From the NCBI GenBank assembly GCA_023460255.1, contig JAEWQZ010000185.1, forward strand, positions 1 to 16,401: DNA of 16,401 bases, read 5' to 3'. The DNA is from Actinomycetes bacterium. Its GTDB lineage: Bacteria > Actinomycetota > Actinomycetes > Actinomycetales > Cellulomonadaceae. The stretch's first letter is position 1, and each line of letters starts with the position of its first letter. Of this stretch, positions 6,877-13,612 are shown in pieces. Under the pieces are notes generated by a model that was given only the letters and a program-made list of their open reading frames with translations, ran no database searches and was not told the DNA's origin. The translations under genes and the position numbers were made by a program.

Positions 6877-7487
6877 TCAGCAGGCTCCGCGCCGGGTTCG
6901 GCCGGCTGTTCACCCCGCTCGCCAAGGGCCTGCTGCGGCTCGGTGTCTCGGCCGACGCCGTCACCGTCGTCGGCACGCTGGGCGTCGTCGTCGCGGCGCT
7001 CACCCTCTTCCCGCTGGGCTACCTCTTCGCGGGGACCATGGTCTGCTGGTTCTTCGCCATGAGCGACGCGCTGGACGGGCTGATGGCGCGGCTGTCCGGG
7101 CGTACGGGCCCGTGGGGCGCCTTCCTGGACTCGACCCTGGACCGATTCGCGGACGGCGCGATCTTCGCCGGCCTGGTCGTCTGGCTCGCTGGCCCCGGTG
7201 AGGACCCGCTGGGCGCGGCCTTCGGTCTCGCCTGCCTCGTCGTGGGTTCGATCGTGCCCTACGCCCGGGCGCGCGCCGAGGGGATCGGGGTGCGGGCCGA
7301 CGTCGGGATCGCGGCGCGCGGCGACCGGCTGGTGCTCGCGCTGACCGCAGCGGGGCTCGTCGGGATCGGCGTGCACCAGGCACTGCTGACGGTCGTGCTC
7401 GGCCTGCTCGCGGCGGCCAGCCTCGTCACCGTCGTGCAGCGCATGCTCGTCGTGCGCCGGCAGGTGCTCGGGGCCGGTCAGGAGTGA
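6873..7487 (+). CDS. pgsA: Phosphatidylinositol phosphate synthase (CDP-alcohol phosphatidyltransferase)
   Basis: A 204-residue integral membrane enzyme of the CDP-alcohol phosphotransferase family. Actinobacterial homologues join CDP-diacylglycerol and inositol 1-phosphate to form phosphatidylinositol phosphate. The full catalytic signature is present: Asp65, Asp68-Gly69, Ala72-Arg73, Gly82, Asp86 and Asp90, with the exact family spacing. Several hydrophobic helices are visible, for example AVTVVGTLGVVVAALTLF, FAGTMVCWFFAM and LTVVLGLLAAASLVTVV. The frame is open far upstream, through thrS, but the ATG at 6873 in the ATGA overlap with the HIT gene is the natural start and gives normal length. 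Neighbouring PIM genes decide the call over other phosphatidyltransferases of the family. Confidence 0.92.
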   Translation: MISRLRAGFGRLFTPLAKGLLRLGVSADAVTVVGTLGVVVAALTLFPLGYLFAGTMVCWFFAMSDALDGLMARLSGRTGPWGAFLDSTLDRFADGAIFAGLVVWLAGPGEDPLGAAFGLACLVVGSIVPYARARAEGIGVRADVGIAARGDRLVLALTAAGLVGIGVHQALLTVVLGLLAAASLVTVVQRMLVVRRQVLGAGQE

Positions 7488-7494
7488 GGGCGGC

Positions 7495-8520
7495 GTGATC
7501 GATCCCAGCCGGCTGACGCTCCTCGCGTTCAGGTTCTTCTCGCGCGCCCCCGAGCCGCTGTCGCGCGGCATCATGCTCGTCGCGGCGGACATCGCCTGGC
7601 TGCGGAACGGCAAGGGCGTGCGCCAGCTCGAGGCGAACCTGCGCCGCGCCCGGCCCGACGCGACCCCGCGCCGGCTCCGGCGCCTGACCAGGCAGGGGAT
7701 GCGCACCTACCTGCGCTACTACGCGGAGGCGTTCGTCCTGCCGCGGCTCACCGCCGAGCAGGTGGACGCGCGCGTGCGCAGCGTCGGCGTCCGCGCCCCT
7801 CTGGACGCCTGCGGGGAGGGCCGGCCCGTCATCCTCGCCCTGGCGCACCAGGGGAACTGGGACCTCGCGGGCGCGTGGGCGACGGTCCACCTCGCCCCGG
7901 CCACCACCGTGGCGGAGCGGCTCAACCCGCCGGAGGTGTTCGACGCGTTCGTACGGATGCGTGAGGCGAACGGCCTGACCATCATCCCGCTCGACAAGGG
8001 CACCGACGTGTTCCGCGAGCTCGTGCGGGTGGCGCAGCGCGGCAGCGTCCTCATCCCGCTGCTCGCGGACCGTGACCTGACCTCGCGCGGGGTGGAGGTG
8101 GACCTGCTCGGCGAGCGGGCCCGCGTCGCCGCGGGTCCGGCGGCGCTCGCTGTCGCCACCGGGGCCCTCTTCGTCCCGACGATGCTGCGCCACGAGCGGA
8201 TCCACGGGTGGCGCCGGCGGGTCGGCGGGTCGCCGTGGGGCCTCGTGGTGACGTTCGCGCCACCGCTGCCGGTGCCCGAGCACCTGCCCCGCAGCGAGCA
8301 GGTGCGCGCGCTGACCCAGGCCTGGATCGACGTCCTCGGCGCCGACATCGCCGAGTACCCGGAGCACTGGCACATGCTGCAGAAGGTCTTCGTCGCCGAC
8401 CTCGACGCAGAGCGGTACGCGGCCGCGACCGGGTCGGTCACGACCGGCACCGCGGGCACGACCGGCACCGCGGGCACGGCCGGCACCGCGGGCACCACGC
8501 GCGACGAGGAGCGGTCATGA
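7495..8520 (+). CDS. Phosphatidylinositol mannoside acyltransferase (PatA-like)
   Basis: A 341-residue member of the lysophospholipid/lauroyl (HtrB-like) acyltransferase family, which acylates PIMs at the inner membrane. The catalytic HX4D motif is His118-Gln-Gly-Asn-Trp-Asp123 in LALAHQGNWDLAG. Other family stretches are SVLIPLLADRDLTSRGVEVDLLG and EHWHMLQKVFVADLD. The GTG start lies 8 bases after the pgsA stop with gagtgaggg as ribosome site. The last 30 residues are a low-complexity Thr/Gly/Ala tail encoded by a tandem DNA repeat; the enzyme fold is complete before it. Position between pgsA and pimA matches the mycobacterial order (Rv2611c), supporting PIM rather than lipid A-type acyl acceptor. 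ATGA overlap with pimA. Confidence 0.9.
   Translation: MIDPSRLTLLAFRFFSRAPEPLSRGIMLVAADIAWLRNGKGVRQLEANLRRARPDATPRRLRRLTRQGMRTYLRYYAEAFVLPRLTAEQVDARVRSVGVRAPLDACGEGRPVILALAHQGNWDLAGAWATVHLAPATTVAERLNPPEVFDAFVRMREANGLTIIPLDKGTDVFRELVRVAQRGSVLIPLLADRDLTSRGVEVDLLGERARVAAGPAALAVATGALFVPTMLRHERIHGWRRRVGGSPWGLVVTFAPPLPVPEHLPRSEQVRALTQAWIDVLGADIAEYPEHWHMLQKVFVADLDAERYAAATGSVTTGTAGTTGTAGTAGTAGTTRDEERS
8440..8493 (+). repeat. Three tandem 18-base repeats in the acyltransferase tail
   Basis: Units start at 8440, 8458 and 8476. The first two are identical (acgaccggcaccgcgggc) and the third differs by one base (acggcc at its start). They encode Thr-Thr-Gly-Thr-Ala-Gly type hexapeptides near the C-terminus of the PIM acyltransferase. 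Eighteen bases is a multiple of three, so copy-number change would keep the frame and pimA coupling. Confidence 0.9.
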
Positions 8521-9713
8521 CGCTGGCGCCCCTGCGGGTGGGCATCGTCTGCCCGTACTCGTTCGACGTCCCCGGTGGCGTGCAGTTCCACGTGCGGGAC
8601 CTGGCCGAGGCCCTGGAGCGTCGCGGTCATTCCGTGTCGGTCCTCGCCCCGGCGGACGACGAGACACCCCTGCCGCCCTACATCACCCCCGCGGGACGCG
8701 CGGTCCCCGTGCGGTACAACGGCTCGGTAGCGCGGATGACCTTCGGACCGATGAGCGCCCGGCGGGTGCGACGCTGGCTGGCCGCCGGGGAGTTCGACAT
8801 CCTGCACCTGCACGAGCCGGTCACGCCGAGCCTCGGCATGCTCGCACTCTGGATCGCCAGCGGACCGATCGTGGCGACCTTTCACACGGCGCTCCTGCGC
8901 TCACGCGCCCTTCAGGTCGCGCACCCGATCGTCCGGCCGAGTCTGGAGAAGATCGCGGCGCGCATCGCCGTCTCGGAGGACGCGCGGCGCACGCTCGTCG
9001 AGCACCTGGGCGGGGACGCCGTCGTCATCCCCAACGGGGTGTACGCGGACGTCTTCGACCGCGCCGAGGCGGACCCCCGGTGGGTCGGCACGCCGGAGCG
9101 GCCCACCGTGGCCTTCCTCGGTCGGCTCGACGAGCCGCGCAAGGGTCTGCCCGTGCTCACCGCGGCGATCCCAGCCGTGCTCGCGGAGATCCCGGGCACG
9201 CGCTTCCTCGTCGCCGGGCGTGGGGACACGGGCGCCGAGGAGGCCCGCGAGGCCCTCGGGCCGCTCGCGGACTCCGTGGAGTTCCTCGGCGGGATCTCCG
9301 ACGAGGACAAGGCACGCCTGCTCAGCTCGGTCGACGTCTACTGCGCGCCGCACACCGGCGGGGAGAGCTTCGGCATCGTCCTCGTGGAGGCGATGAGCGC
9401 CGGCGCGATGGTGGTCTCCAGCGACCTCGGCGCCTTCCGGCGGGTGCTCGACGACGGCGCCGCCGGGGTCCTCTTCCCGAACGGTGACAGCGCTGCCCTC
9501 GCGACCACGCTGGTCCGCGTGCTGCGCGACCCCGGGCTGCGCCGCACGACGGCGGAGCGGGCGGCGGCGGTCGTCCGCCGCTACGACTGGTCGGTCGTGA
9601 CCGAGCAGGTGCTGACCGTGTACGAGATGGTGCTCTCGGGCGGACCGCGCGTGCGCGTCGGTGAGGACCCCTCCTCGCGTCGAGTGCCCGGCGCCGTCGG
9701 GGAGGAGCCGTGA
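8517..9713 (+). CDS. pimA: Phosphatidylinositol alpha-mannosyltransferase (PimA)
   Basis: A 398-residue GT4 (GT-B fold) glycosyltransferase that transfers mannose from GDP-mannose to the inositol of phosphatidylinositol on the cytoplasmic membrane face, the first PIM step. The N-terminal domain has PYSFDVPGGVQFHVRDLAEAL, the acceptor-side loop of this family, and FHTALLRS with His123, equivalent to the catalytic-site His118 of mycobacterial PimA. The C-terminal domain has FLGRLDEPRKGLPVL and the EX7E motif Glu283 to Glu291 (ESFGIVLVEAM), which binds the sugar nucleotide. Length is slightly above the mycobacterial protein (about 378). ATG at 8517 overlaps the acyltransferase stop (ATGA); the stop overlaps the next gene. 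Confidence 0.95.
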   Translation: MTLAPLRVGIVCPYSFDVPGGVQFHVRDLAEALERRGHSVSVLAPADDETPLPPYITPAGRAVPVRYNGSVARMTFGPMSARRVRRWLAAGEFDILHLHEPVTPSLGMLALWIASGPIVATFHTALLRSRALQVAHPIVRPSLEKIAARIAVSEDARRTLVEHLGGDAVVIPNGVYADVFDRAEADPRWVGTPERPTVAFLGRLDEPRKGLPVLTAAIPAVLAEIPGTRFLVAGRGDTGAEEAREALGPLADSVEFLGGISDEDKARLLSSVDVYCAPHTGGESFGIVLVEAMSAGAMVVSSDLGAFRRVLDDGAAGVLFPNGDSAALATTLVRVLRDPGLRRTTAERAAAVVRRYDWSVVTEQVLTVYEMVLSGGPRVRVGEDPSSRRVPGAVGEEP

Positions 9714-10354
9714 TGACCTGGTCGGAGGCGACCCTGCTCGCCGCCGCGCTGCTGCTCCTGCTGCTCTGGGCGGTCTGGGTCTTCGCGAGCCGGCTGGACC
9801 GGCTGCACCGCAAGGTCGGCAGCTCGCGCGCGGCGCTGGAGAACCAGCTGGTCCGGCGGGCGTCCGCCGCGGCGGAGCTGGCCTCGTCGGGCGTGCTCGA
9901 CCCGGTCAGCTCGGTGCTCGTGGGTGAGGCGGCATGGGCCGCGCTGTCCGCCGGCGGTCACGGGCGGGCGGAGCTCGTCGCGGCGCTGCCGGGCATCGAC
10001 AGGCTCCTCGCGGGCGACACGCCGGACGACGGCGGCACGGGACTGGTCGCGCGTGACCTCGCCGAGAGCGAGCTCTCGCGAACGGTGCGCGAGGCGCTGG
10101 CGGACGACGCCGAGGTGGCCGCCCTGCGCGCGGAGCCTGCCGGGGCGGAGGTCGTGGACGCGCTGGCGGCCGCCTGGTACCGGGTCCAGCTCGCCCGGCG
10201 CTTCCACAACGAGGCCGTCGCCCAGGCGCAGCGCCTCCGCCGCAAGCTCCTCGTGCGAGTCCTGCGGCTCGCGGGGCACGCGCCGTCGCCGCAGACCGTC
10301 GAGATCGACGACGAGTGGCCCGAGGCGCTGCGCCGGGTCGCCGAGGCCCAGTAG
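9710..10354 (+). CDS. Single-helix membrane protein with LemA-like helical region
   Basis: A 214-residue protein with one N-terminal transmembrane helix (residues 8-26, TLLAAALLLLLLWAVWVFA), followed by a long, mostly helical Arg/Ala-rich cytoplasmic part. RLDRLHRKVGSSRAALENQLVRR and later ARRFHNEAVAQAQRLRRK resemble the two helices of LemA-family proteins, though the similarity is mine by eye. In mycobacteria and other actinobacteria, as I remember, the gene after pimA encodes a membrane protein carrying a Nudix domain. This one lacks a Nudix box and ends soon after HAPSPQTVEIDDEWP. The start is GTG9710 (GTGA overlap with pimA) or the adjacent ATG9713, with ggggaggag just upstream. Function unknown; context suggests an envelope or PIM-related accessory role. 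Confidence 0.8.
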   Translation: MMTWSEATLLAAALLLLLLWAVWVFASRLDRLHRKVGSSRAALENQLVRRASAAAELASSGVLDPVSSVLVGEAAWAALSAGGHGRAELVAALPGIDRLLAGDTPDDGGTGLVARDLAESELSRTVREALADDAEVAALRAEPAGAEVVDALAAAWYRVQLARRFHNEAVAQAQRLRRKLLVRVLRLAGHAPSPQTVEIDDEWPEALRRVAEAQ

Positions 10355-10421
10355 CGGGCGGTCGCGGGCGGGACCGGCAAGGATGGGCGCAGGCGCGCGC
10401 GGCCGTCCGGCCTGTGGGAAT

Positions 10422-10434
10422 GCCCTCGGAGGGC
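10422..10434. promoter_or_regulatory. Palindrome in the pdxS promoter region
   Basis: gccctc (10422-10427) and gagggc (10429-10434) form a perfect inverted repeat around G10428, extending with one mismatch to 10420-10436. It is centred about 35 bases upstream of the predicted pdxS start site, where an operator or a -35-overlapping protein site could lie. This is a candidate only; GC-rich DNA gives such palindromes by chance. Confidence 0.25.
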
Positions 10435-10450
10435 GTGCGGCGGTGCGCAC

Positions 10451-10456
10451 TAGGAT
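10451..10456 (+). promoter_or_regulatory. Candidate -10 box for pdxS
   Basis: TAGGAT fits TANNNT and predicts a start near 10463, giving a leader of about 80 bases ending in the ribosome site gaggga (10533-10538), 5 bases before GTG10544. A stem accgcc/ggcggt is possible at the start of the leader, but no known riboswitch consensus is visible. The remainder of the 189-base gap (10355-10543) shows nothing else I recognise. Confidence 0.5.
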
Positions 10457-10543
10457 GGTCGGTACCGCCGTCGGTCGCCTCCGGGCGGTAGCACGCGGCG
10501 GGGCGCCCGGCGTGGCCGGGGGAACACCGACCGAGGGACAGAC

Positions 10544-11434
10544 GTGAGCGAGAACCTGATCGGCACCGCGAAGGTCAAGCGCGGCATGGCCGAGATGCTC
10601 AAGGGCGGCGTGATCATGGACGTGGTCACGCCCGACCAGGCGAAGATCGCCGAGGACGCCGGCGCCGTGGCAGTGATGGCGCTGGAGCGCGTGCCGGCCG
10701 ACATCCGCGCCCAGGGCGGCGTCGCCCGGATGAGCGACCCGGACCTCATCGGCGGGATCATCGACGCCGTCTCGATCCCTGTCATGGCCAAGGCCCGGAT
10801 CGGGCACTTCGTCGAGGCGCAGGTCCTTCAGGCCCTCGGTGTCGACTACGTCGACGAGTCGGAGGTGCTCACGCCGGCCGACTACGCCCACCACATCGAC
10901 AAGTGGGCGTTCACCGTGCCGTTCGTCTGCGGTGCGACGAACCTCGGCGAGGCGCTGCGCCGCATCACGGAGGGCGCGGCGATGATCCGCTCCAAGGGCG
11001 AGGCCGGTACGGGCGACGTCTCCAACGCCACCACGCACATGCGCCAGATCCGCGACGAGATCCGCCGGCTGACCTCGCTGCCCGAGGACGAGCTGTACGT
11101 GGCCGCCAAGGAGCTCCAGGCCCCGTTCGAGCTCGTCAAGGAGGTCGCCTCCGCCGGCAAGCTCCCCGTCGTCCTCTTCACGGCCGGCGGGATCGCGACG
11201 CCCGCGGACGCCGCGATGATGATGCAGCTCGGCGCCGAGGGCGTGTTCGTCGGCTCGGGCATCTTCAAGTCCGGCGACCCGGCCCGTCGGGCGGCCGCGA
11301 TCGTCAAGGCCACGACGTTCTACGACGACCCGACGGTGATCGCCGAGGTCTCCCGCGGGCTCGGCGAGGCCATGGTGGGCATCAACGTCGAGGAGGTCCC
11401 GGAGCCGCACCGGCTGGCCGAGCGCGGCTGGTGA
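10544..11434 (+). CDS. pdxS: Pyridoxal 5'-phosphate synthase lyase subunit PdxS
   Basis: A 296-residue (beta/alpha)8-barrel enzyme, highly conserved over its whole length. With ammonia from PdxT it builds pyridoxal 5'-phosphate directly from ribose 5-phosphate and glyceraldehyde 3-phosphate. Both key lysines are visible: Lys83 in VMAKARIGH (ribose phosphate adduct) and Lys151 in MIRSKGEAGTG. So are Asp26 in VIMDVVTP and the phosphate-binding GGIATPADAA and GSGIFKSGDP loops. Length is normal. GTG10544 has a Shine-Dalgarno and starts at the conserved residue, so the start is secure. The stop overlaps the GTG of the Nudix gene (gGTGA). The PdxT partner is not adjacent but 3.5 kb downstream. Confidence 0.98.
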   Translation: MSENLIGTAKVKRGMAEMLKGGVIMDVVTPDQAKIAEDAGAVAVMALERVPADIRAQGGVARMSDPDLIGGIIDAVSIPVMAKARIGHFVEAQVLQALGVDYVDESEVLTPADYAHHIDKWAFTVPFVCGATNLGEALRRITEGAAMIRSKGEAGTGDVSNATTHMRQIRDEIRRLTSLPEDELYVAAKELQAPFELVKEVASAGKLPVVLFTAGGIATPADAAMMMQLGAEGVFVGSGIFKSGDPARRAAAIVKATTFYDDPTVIAEVSRGLGEAMVGINVEEVPEPHRLAERGW

Positions 11435-12012
11435 CGGCCGGCGTCCCGCCAGGGGTGGAGCCTGGTCCGGCCGGCGGCGGAGTGACCCAGCTCGGCCCGG
11501 ACTGGGTGCCGGGGTCCGACGGCGTCCCGTTCCGGCGCGGTGCCCGGCTGATCCTGCTCGACGCTGCCGACCGGGTCCTCATGGTTCAGGGCCACGACGT
11601 GGACCAGCCCGAGCGTCACTGGTGGTTCACCCCTGGTGGCGGGATCGACCCGGGGGAGTCGGCGGTCGACGCCGCGGTGCGTGAGCTGCGCGAGGAGTCG
11701 GGGCTCGTGCTCGACCCGGCCGGCGTCGTCGGCCCCGTCGCCACGCGTTCGGCGGTGTTCGACTTCCACCGGCAGGCGGTCCGTCAGGACGAGGAGTTCT
11801 TCCTCGCACGCATCGACGCCCCCGGGCCGCTCGTCACCGACGGGTGGACCGACGTCGAGCGCGCCTTCATGGACGAGCTGCGGTGGTGGGACCTCGCCGA
11901 GCTGGAGGTCGTCGACCTGCAGGTCTACCCGGAGGGGTTCGTCCCGCTGGTGCGCGGGCTCCTGGCGGGGTGGGACGGCGTCGTGCGGCGCCTGCCCGAC
12001 GAGCTGGCGTGA
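11431..12012 (+). CDS. Nudix hydrolase
   Basis: A protein of about 193 residues with a complete Nudix box reading GGIDPGESAVDAAVRELREESGL, written here by its key residues: the leading Gly, Glu of PGE, then Arg-Glu and Glu-Glu-x-Gly with canonical spacing. The preceding WWFTPGG is also typical. These enzymes hydrolyse a nucleoside diphosphate linked to another group; the substrate cannot be read from the sequence. GTG11431 overlaps the pdxS stop and suggests translational coupling. GTG11482 (before TQLGPDW) is an alternative start that would remove a 17-residue Gly/Pro-rich extension. The gene converges on the membrane-protein gene with only 4 bases between the stops. It might supply the Nudix activity that is fused to the pimA-proximal membrane protein elsewhere, but that is speculation. 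Confidence 0.88.
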   Translation: MTAGVPPGVEPGPAGGGVTQLGPDWVPGSDGVPFRRGARLILLDAADRVLMVQGHDVDQPERHWWFTPGGGIDPGESAVDAAVRELREESGLVLDPAGVVGPVATRSAVFDFHRQAVRQDEEFFLARIDAPGPLVTDGWTDVERAFMDELRWWDLAELEVVDLQVYPEGFVPLVRGLLAGWDGVVRRLPDELA

Positions 12013-12016
12013 CGGG

Positions 12017-12688
12017 TCAGACCGGACCGGCCCGGCGGGCGTTGCTGCGCCTGACCGCCCACAGGGCCCAGCCGAGGACGACGAGCGTCAGGGCGATGCC
12101 GCCGAGGACGACCGCCCCCAGCGTCCCGTAGACACCGCCGAGCCTGTCGTTCACCACGGGTCCCCGATCGTCCGCGTTGACGAGGTGGAGAGTCCCACCG
12201 AGCCCGTCCGAGGTTCCCGGGGCGTGGAACGTGTACCTGTCGGGCATGCCTCGCGCCGTCTCCACACTGCCGACCAGCTCCGCGCGGCTCGGGCCTGCCT
12301 CGACGTACCTGCCCGCAGCGCCCCCGTCCACGGGCATCGTCGTGTCCTCGTAGTCCGTCACGCGGAGTGTGTCCGCCAGGGAGGTGTCCCGACCGGTGTC
12401 AGTGACGAGGTAGATGTCGTAGGTGCGACCGGGCGGTAGCCGGACGTGGCCTGTGCCGGGGGCCGCGACGGTGCCGACGACCCCGGGACCGGCAGAACCG
12501 TCGCCGGACAGGACGTCCGTGGCAAGATCCCCGACCGTCGTGCGCGCCGAGAGGACACCGACGACGATCGCTACAGCGAGAAGGACGAGGCCGCCGACCA
12601 GCGTGATGAGCGGCCCGACCGTCGAGGTCGGCTGCCCGAGGCTGCGTGGCGGGGCGAGCCCCCGTGGGAGCGCGGGCGTCGGCGGCAC
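12017..12688 (-). CDS. Two-helix membrane protein of unknown function, paralogue 1
   Basis: About 223 residues, not a family I recognise. Layout: a short Pro-rich N-terminus, helix 1 (TVGPLITLVGGLVLLAVAIV), about 125 residues outside the membrane, helix 2 (LGAVVLGGIALTLVVLGWAL), then a short basic tail VRRSNARRAGPV. Both ends would face the cytoplasm. The outer part has DGSAGPGVVGTVAAPGTG, RTYDIYLVTDTGRDTSLA and PSRAELVGSVE, all shared with the next gene upstream, so the two are tandem paralogues. The frame is open further upstream, but GTG12688 is preferred: it lies 6 bases after TACAAT, as in the paralogue, and the paralogue's start aligns. No Shine-Dalgarno is seen, fitting a leaderless message. 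Confidence 0.82.
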   Translation of the reverse strand: MPPTPALPRGLAPPRSLGQPTSTVGPLITLVGGLVLLAVAIVVGVLSARTTVGDLATDVLSGDGSAGPGVVGTVAAPGTGHVRLPPGRTYDIYLVTDTGRDTSLADTLRVTDYEDTTMPVDGGAAGRYVEAGPSRAELVGSVETARGMPDRYTFHAPGTSDGLGGTLHLVNADDRGPVVNDRLGGVYGTLGAVVLGGIALTLVVLGWALWAVRRSNARRAGPV

Positions 12689-12694
12689 GCCGCG

Positions 12695-12700
12695 ATTGTA
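12695..12700 (-). promoter_or_regulatory. -10 box of leaderless paralogue 1
   Basis: Read on the minus strand this is TACAAT, followed by exactly 6 bases and the GTG at 12688. The flanks (gtcgcTACAATcgc) nearly match those of paralogue 2 (gtcgcTACGATcgc), so the promoter core was duplicated with the gene. No -35 consensus is visible. The rest of the 79-base gap 12689-12767 holds nothing else I recognise. Confidence 0.65.
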
Positions 12701-12767
12701 GCGACGGGTGGCCGCTGCTCTCGGGTGCGGTGTGCGGGCCGTCGGGACGACCCGCCGCGCCGGTGGG

Positions 12768-13493
12768 CTAGCGTGCGCCGGCTTGGCGGGCGTTGCTGCG
12801 GCGGACGCCCCACATAATCCCGCCGACGAGCGCGAGCACGAAGCCGACGAATCCCAGCGCCACTGCAGCGATGGTGCCGAAGACGCCACCGAAGATGCCA
12901 CCGAGCATGCCGCTGAGCGGGTCGCCCTCCGTGACGTAGATCTCGCCGCCGCGGCCGTCCAGGGTGTCGGGCACCTCGAACGCGTAGACGTCCGCCGCGT
13001 CGACGTCGACGGTGGCGACCAGCTCCGCGCGGGTCGAGCCCATCGACACGTAGCTGCTCATGCTGGAGGTGTCGGTGGGCAGAGCGGAGCCGGACAGCGT
13101 GGTCACCCGCGGTGTGCCGGCGAGCCCCGTGTCGCGGCCACTGTCCGTGACGAGGTACAGGGCGTAGGTCCGCTCGCCGAGGAGAGCGACCTCGCCCGAC
13201 CCCGGCGCATCGACGGTGCCGACGACGCCGGTCCCCGCCGAGCCGTCCGTACGGAGCACGTCGAGGGGGATGGTCTCGAGGATCGTCCGACCGGCGACCA
13301 CGCCCAGCGCGACGGCAGCGAGGAACACCAGGACACCGACGGCGAGCGTGATCCTCGGCCCCGTGGTGGACGTCGGCTTCGGTGCGAAGCCGCCCGGCTG
13401 CGGCGCCGGGCCGTAGAGCGGCGGATGGTGGGGGCCGGGGTACTGGGGGCCGGGGTACTGGGGGCCGGGCCCCGGCGGCTGCGGCACGCTCAC
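12768..13493 (-). CDS. Two-helix membrane protein of unknown function, paralogue 2
   Basis: A 241-residue paralogue of the neighbouring downstream gene. The N-terminal 38 residues are rich in Pro, Gly and Tyr with a PQYPGP repeat, and are probably cytoplasmic. Helix 1 is RITLAVGVLVFLAAVALGVV. An outer domain of about 130 residues contains DGSAGTGVVGTVDAPGSG, RTYALYLVTDSGRDTGLA and STRAELVATVD. A Gly-rich stretch leads into helix 2 (AVALGFVGFVLALVGGIMWG), and the tail is VRRSNARQAGAR. No catalytic motif is visible and no cysteine pair suggests disulfides. GTG13493 lies 6 bases after TACGAT with no ribosome site. It is divergent from the aminotransferase gene. Pro-rich N-terminus plus one or two helices is common in uncharacterised actinobacterial envelope proteins; function remains unknown. 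Confidence 0.85.
   Translation of the reverse strand: MSVPQPPGPGPQYPGPQYPGPHHPPLYGPAPQPGGFAPKPTSTTGPRITLAVGVLVFLAAVALGVVAGRTILETIPLDVLRTDGSAGTGVVGTVDAPGSGEVALLGERTYALYLVTDSGRDTGLAGTPRVTTLSGSALPTDTSSMSSYVSMGSTRAELVATVDVDAADVYAFEVPDTLDGRGGEIYVTEGDPLSGMLGGIFGGVFGTIAAVALGFVGFVLALVGGIMWGVRRSNARQAGAR
13431..13470 (-). repeat. 15-base tandem repeat coding the PQYPGP motif
   Basis: Two perfect 15-base copies (ggggccggggtactg on the plus strand, 13431-13445 and 13446-13460) and a partial third (13461-13470) encode Gln-Tyr-Pro-Gly-Pro units in the N-terminus of membrane paralogue 2. Paralogue 1 lacks the repeat, so it was gained or lost after duplication. Confidence 0.9.
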
Positions 13494-13499
13494 GTTGCG

Positions 13500-13505
13500 A
13501 TCGTA
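13500..13505 (-). promoter_or_regulatory. -10 box of leaderless paralogue 2
   Basis: On the minus strand TACGAT lies exactly 6 bases before the GTG at 13493. It faces the plus-strand -10 box at 13601, so the 119-base region 13494-13612 holds two divergent leaderless promoters. Confidence 0.65.
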
Positions 13506-13600
13506 GCGACGGGCACCATCCGGCGTCCCCGTCGAGAGCCGGCCGACGGCGACGGCGGGCTATTCCGTACCGGTCAGTACACATGTCGTTCCCGGGCGGC

Positions 13601-13606
13601 TACCGT
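13601..13606 (+). promoter_or_regulatory. -10 box of the leaderless aminotransferase gene
   Basis: TACCGT is followed by exactly 6 bases and then ATG13613, with no Shine-Dalgarno. TACACA at 13578-13583, 17 bases upstream, shares four of six bases with TTGACA and could be the -35. Confidence 0.6.
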
Positions 13607-13612
13607 CCTGGC

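Noticed and set aside
8430..8510. CRISPR-like array.
   Set aside because: The 18-base units are directly adjacent without spacers and lie in frame inside a coding gene.
9581..11410. A 609-codon minus-strand frame across the membrane protein gene and pdxS.
   Set aside because: Shadow of GC-rich codon positions; the plus-strand genes there are well supported, and no domain is visible in it.
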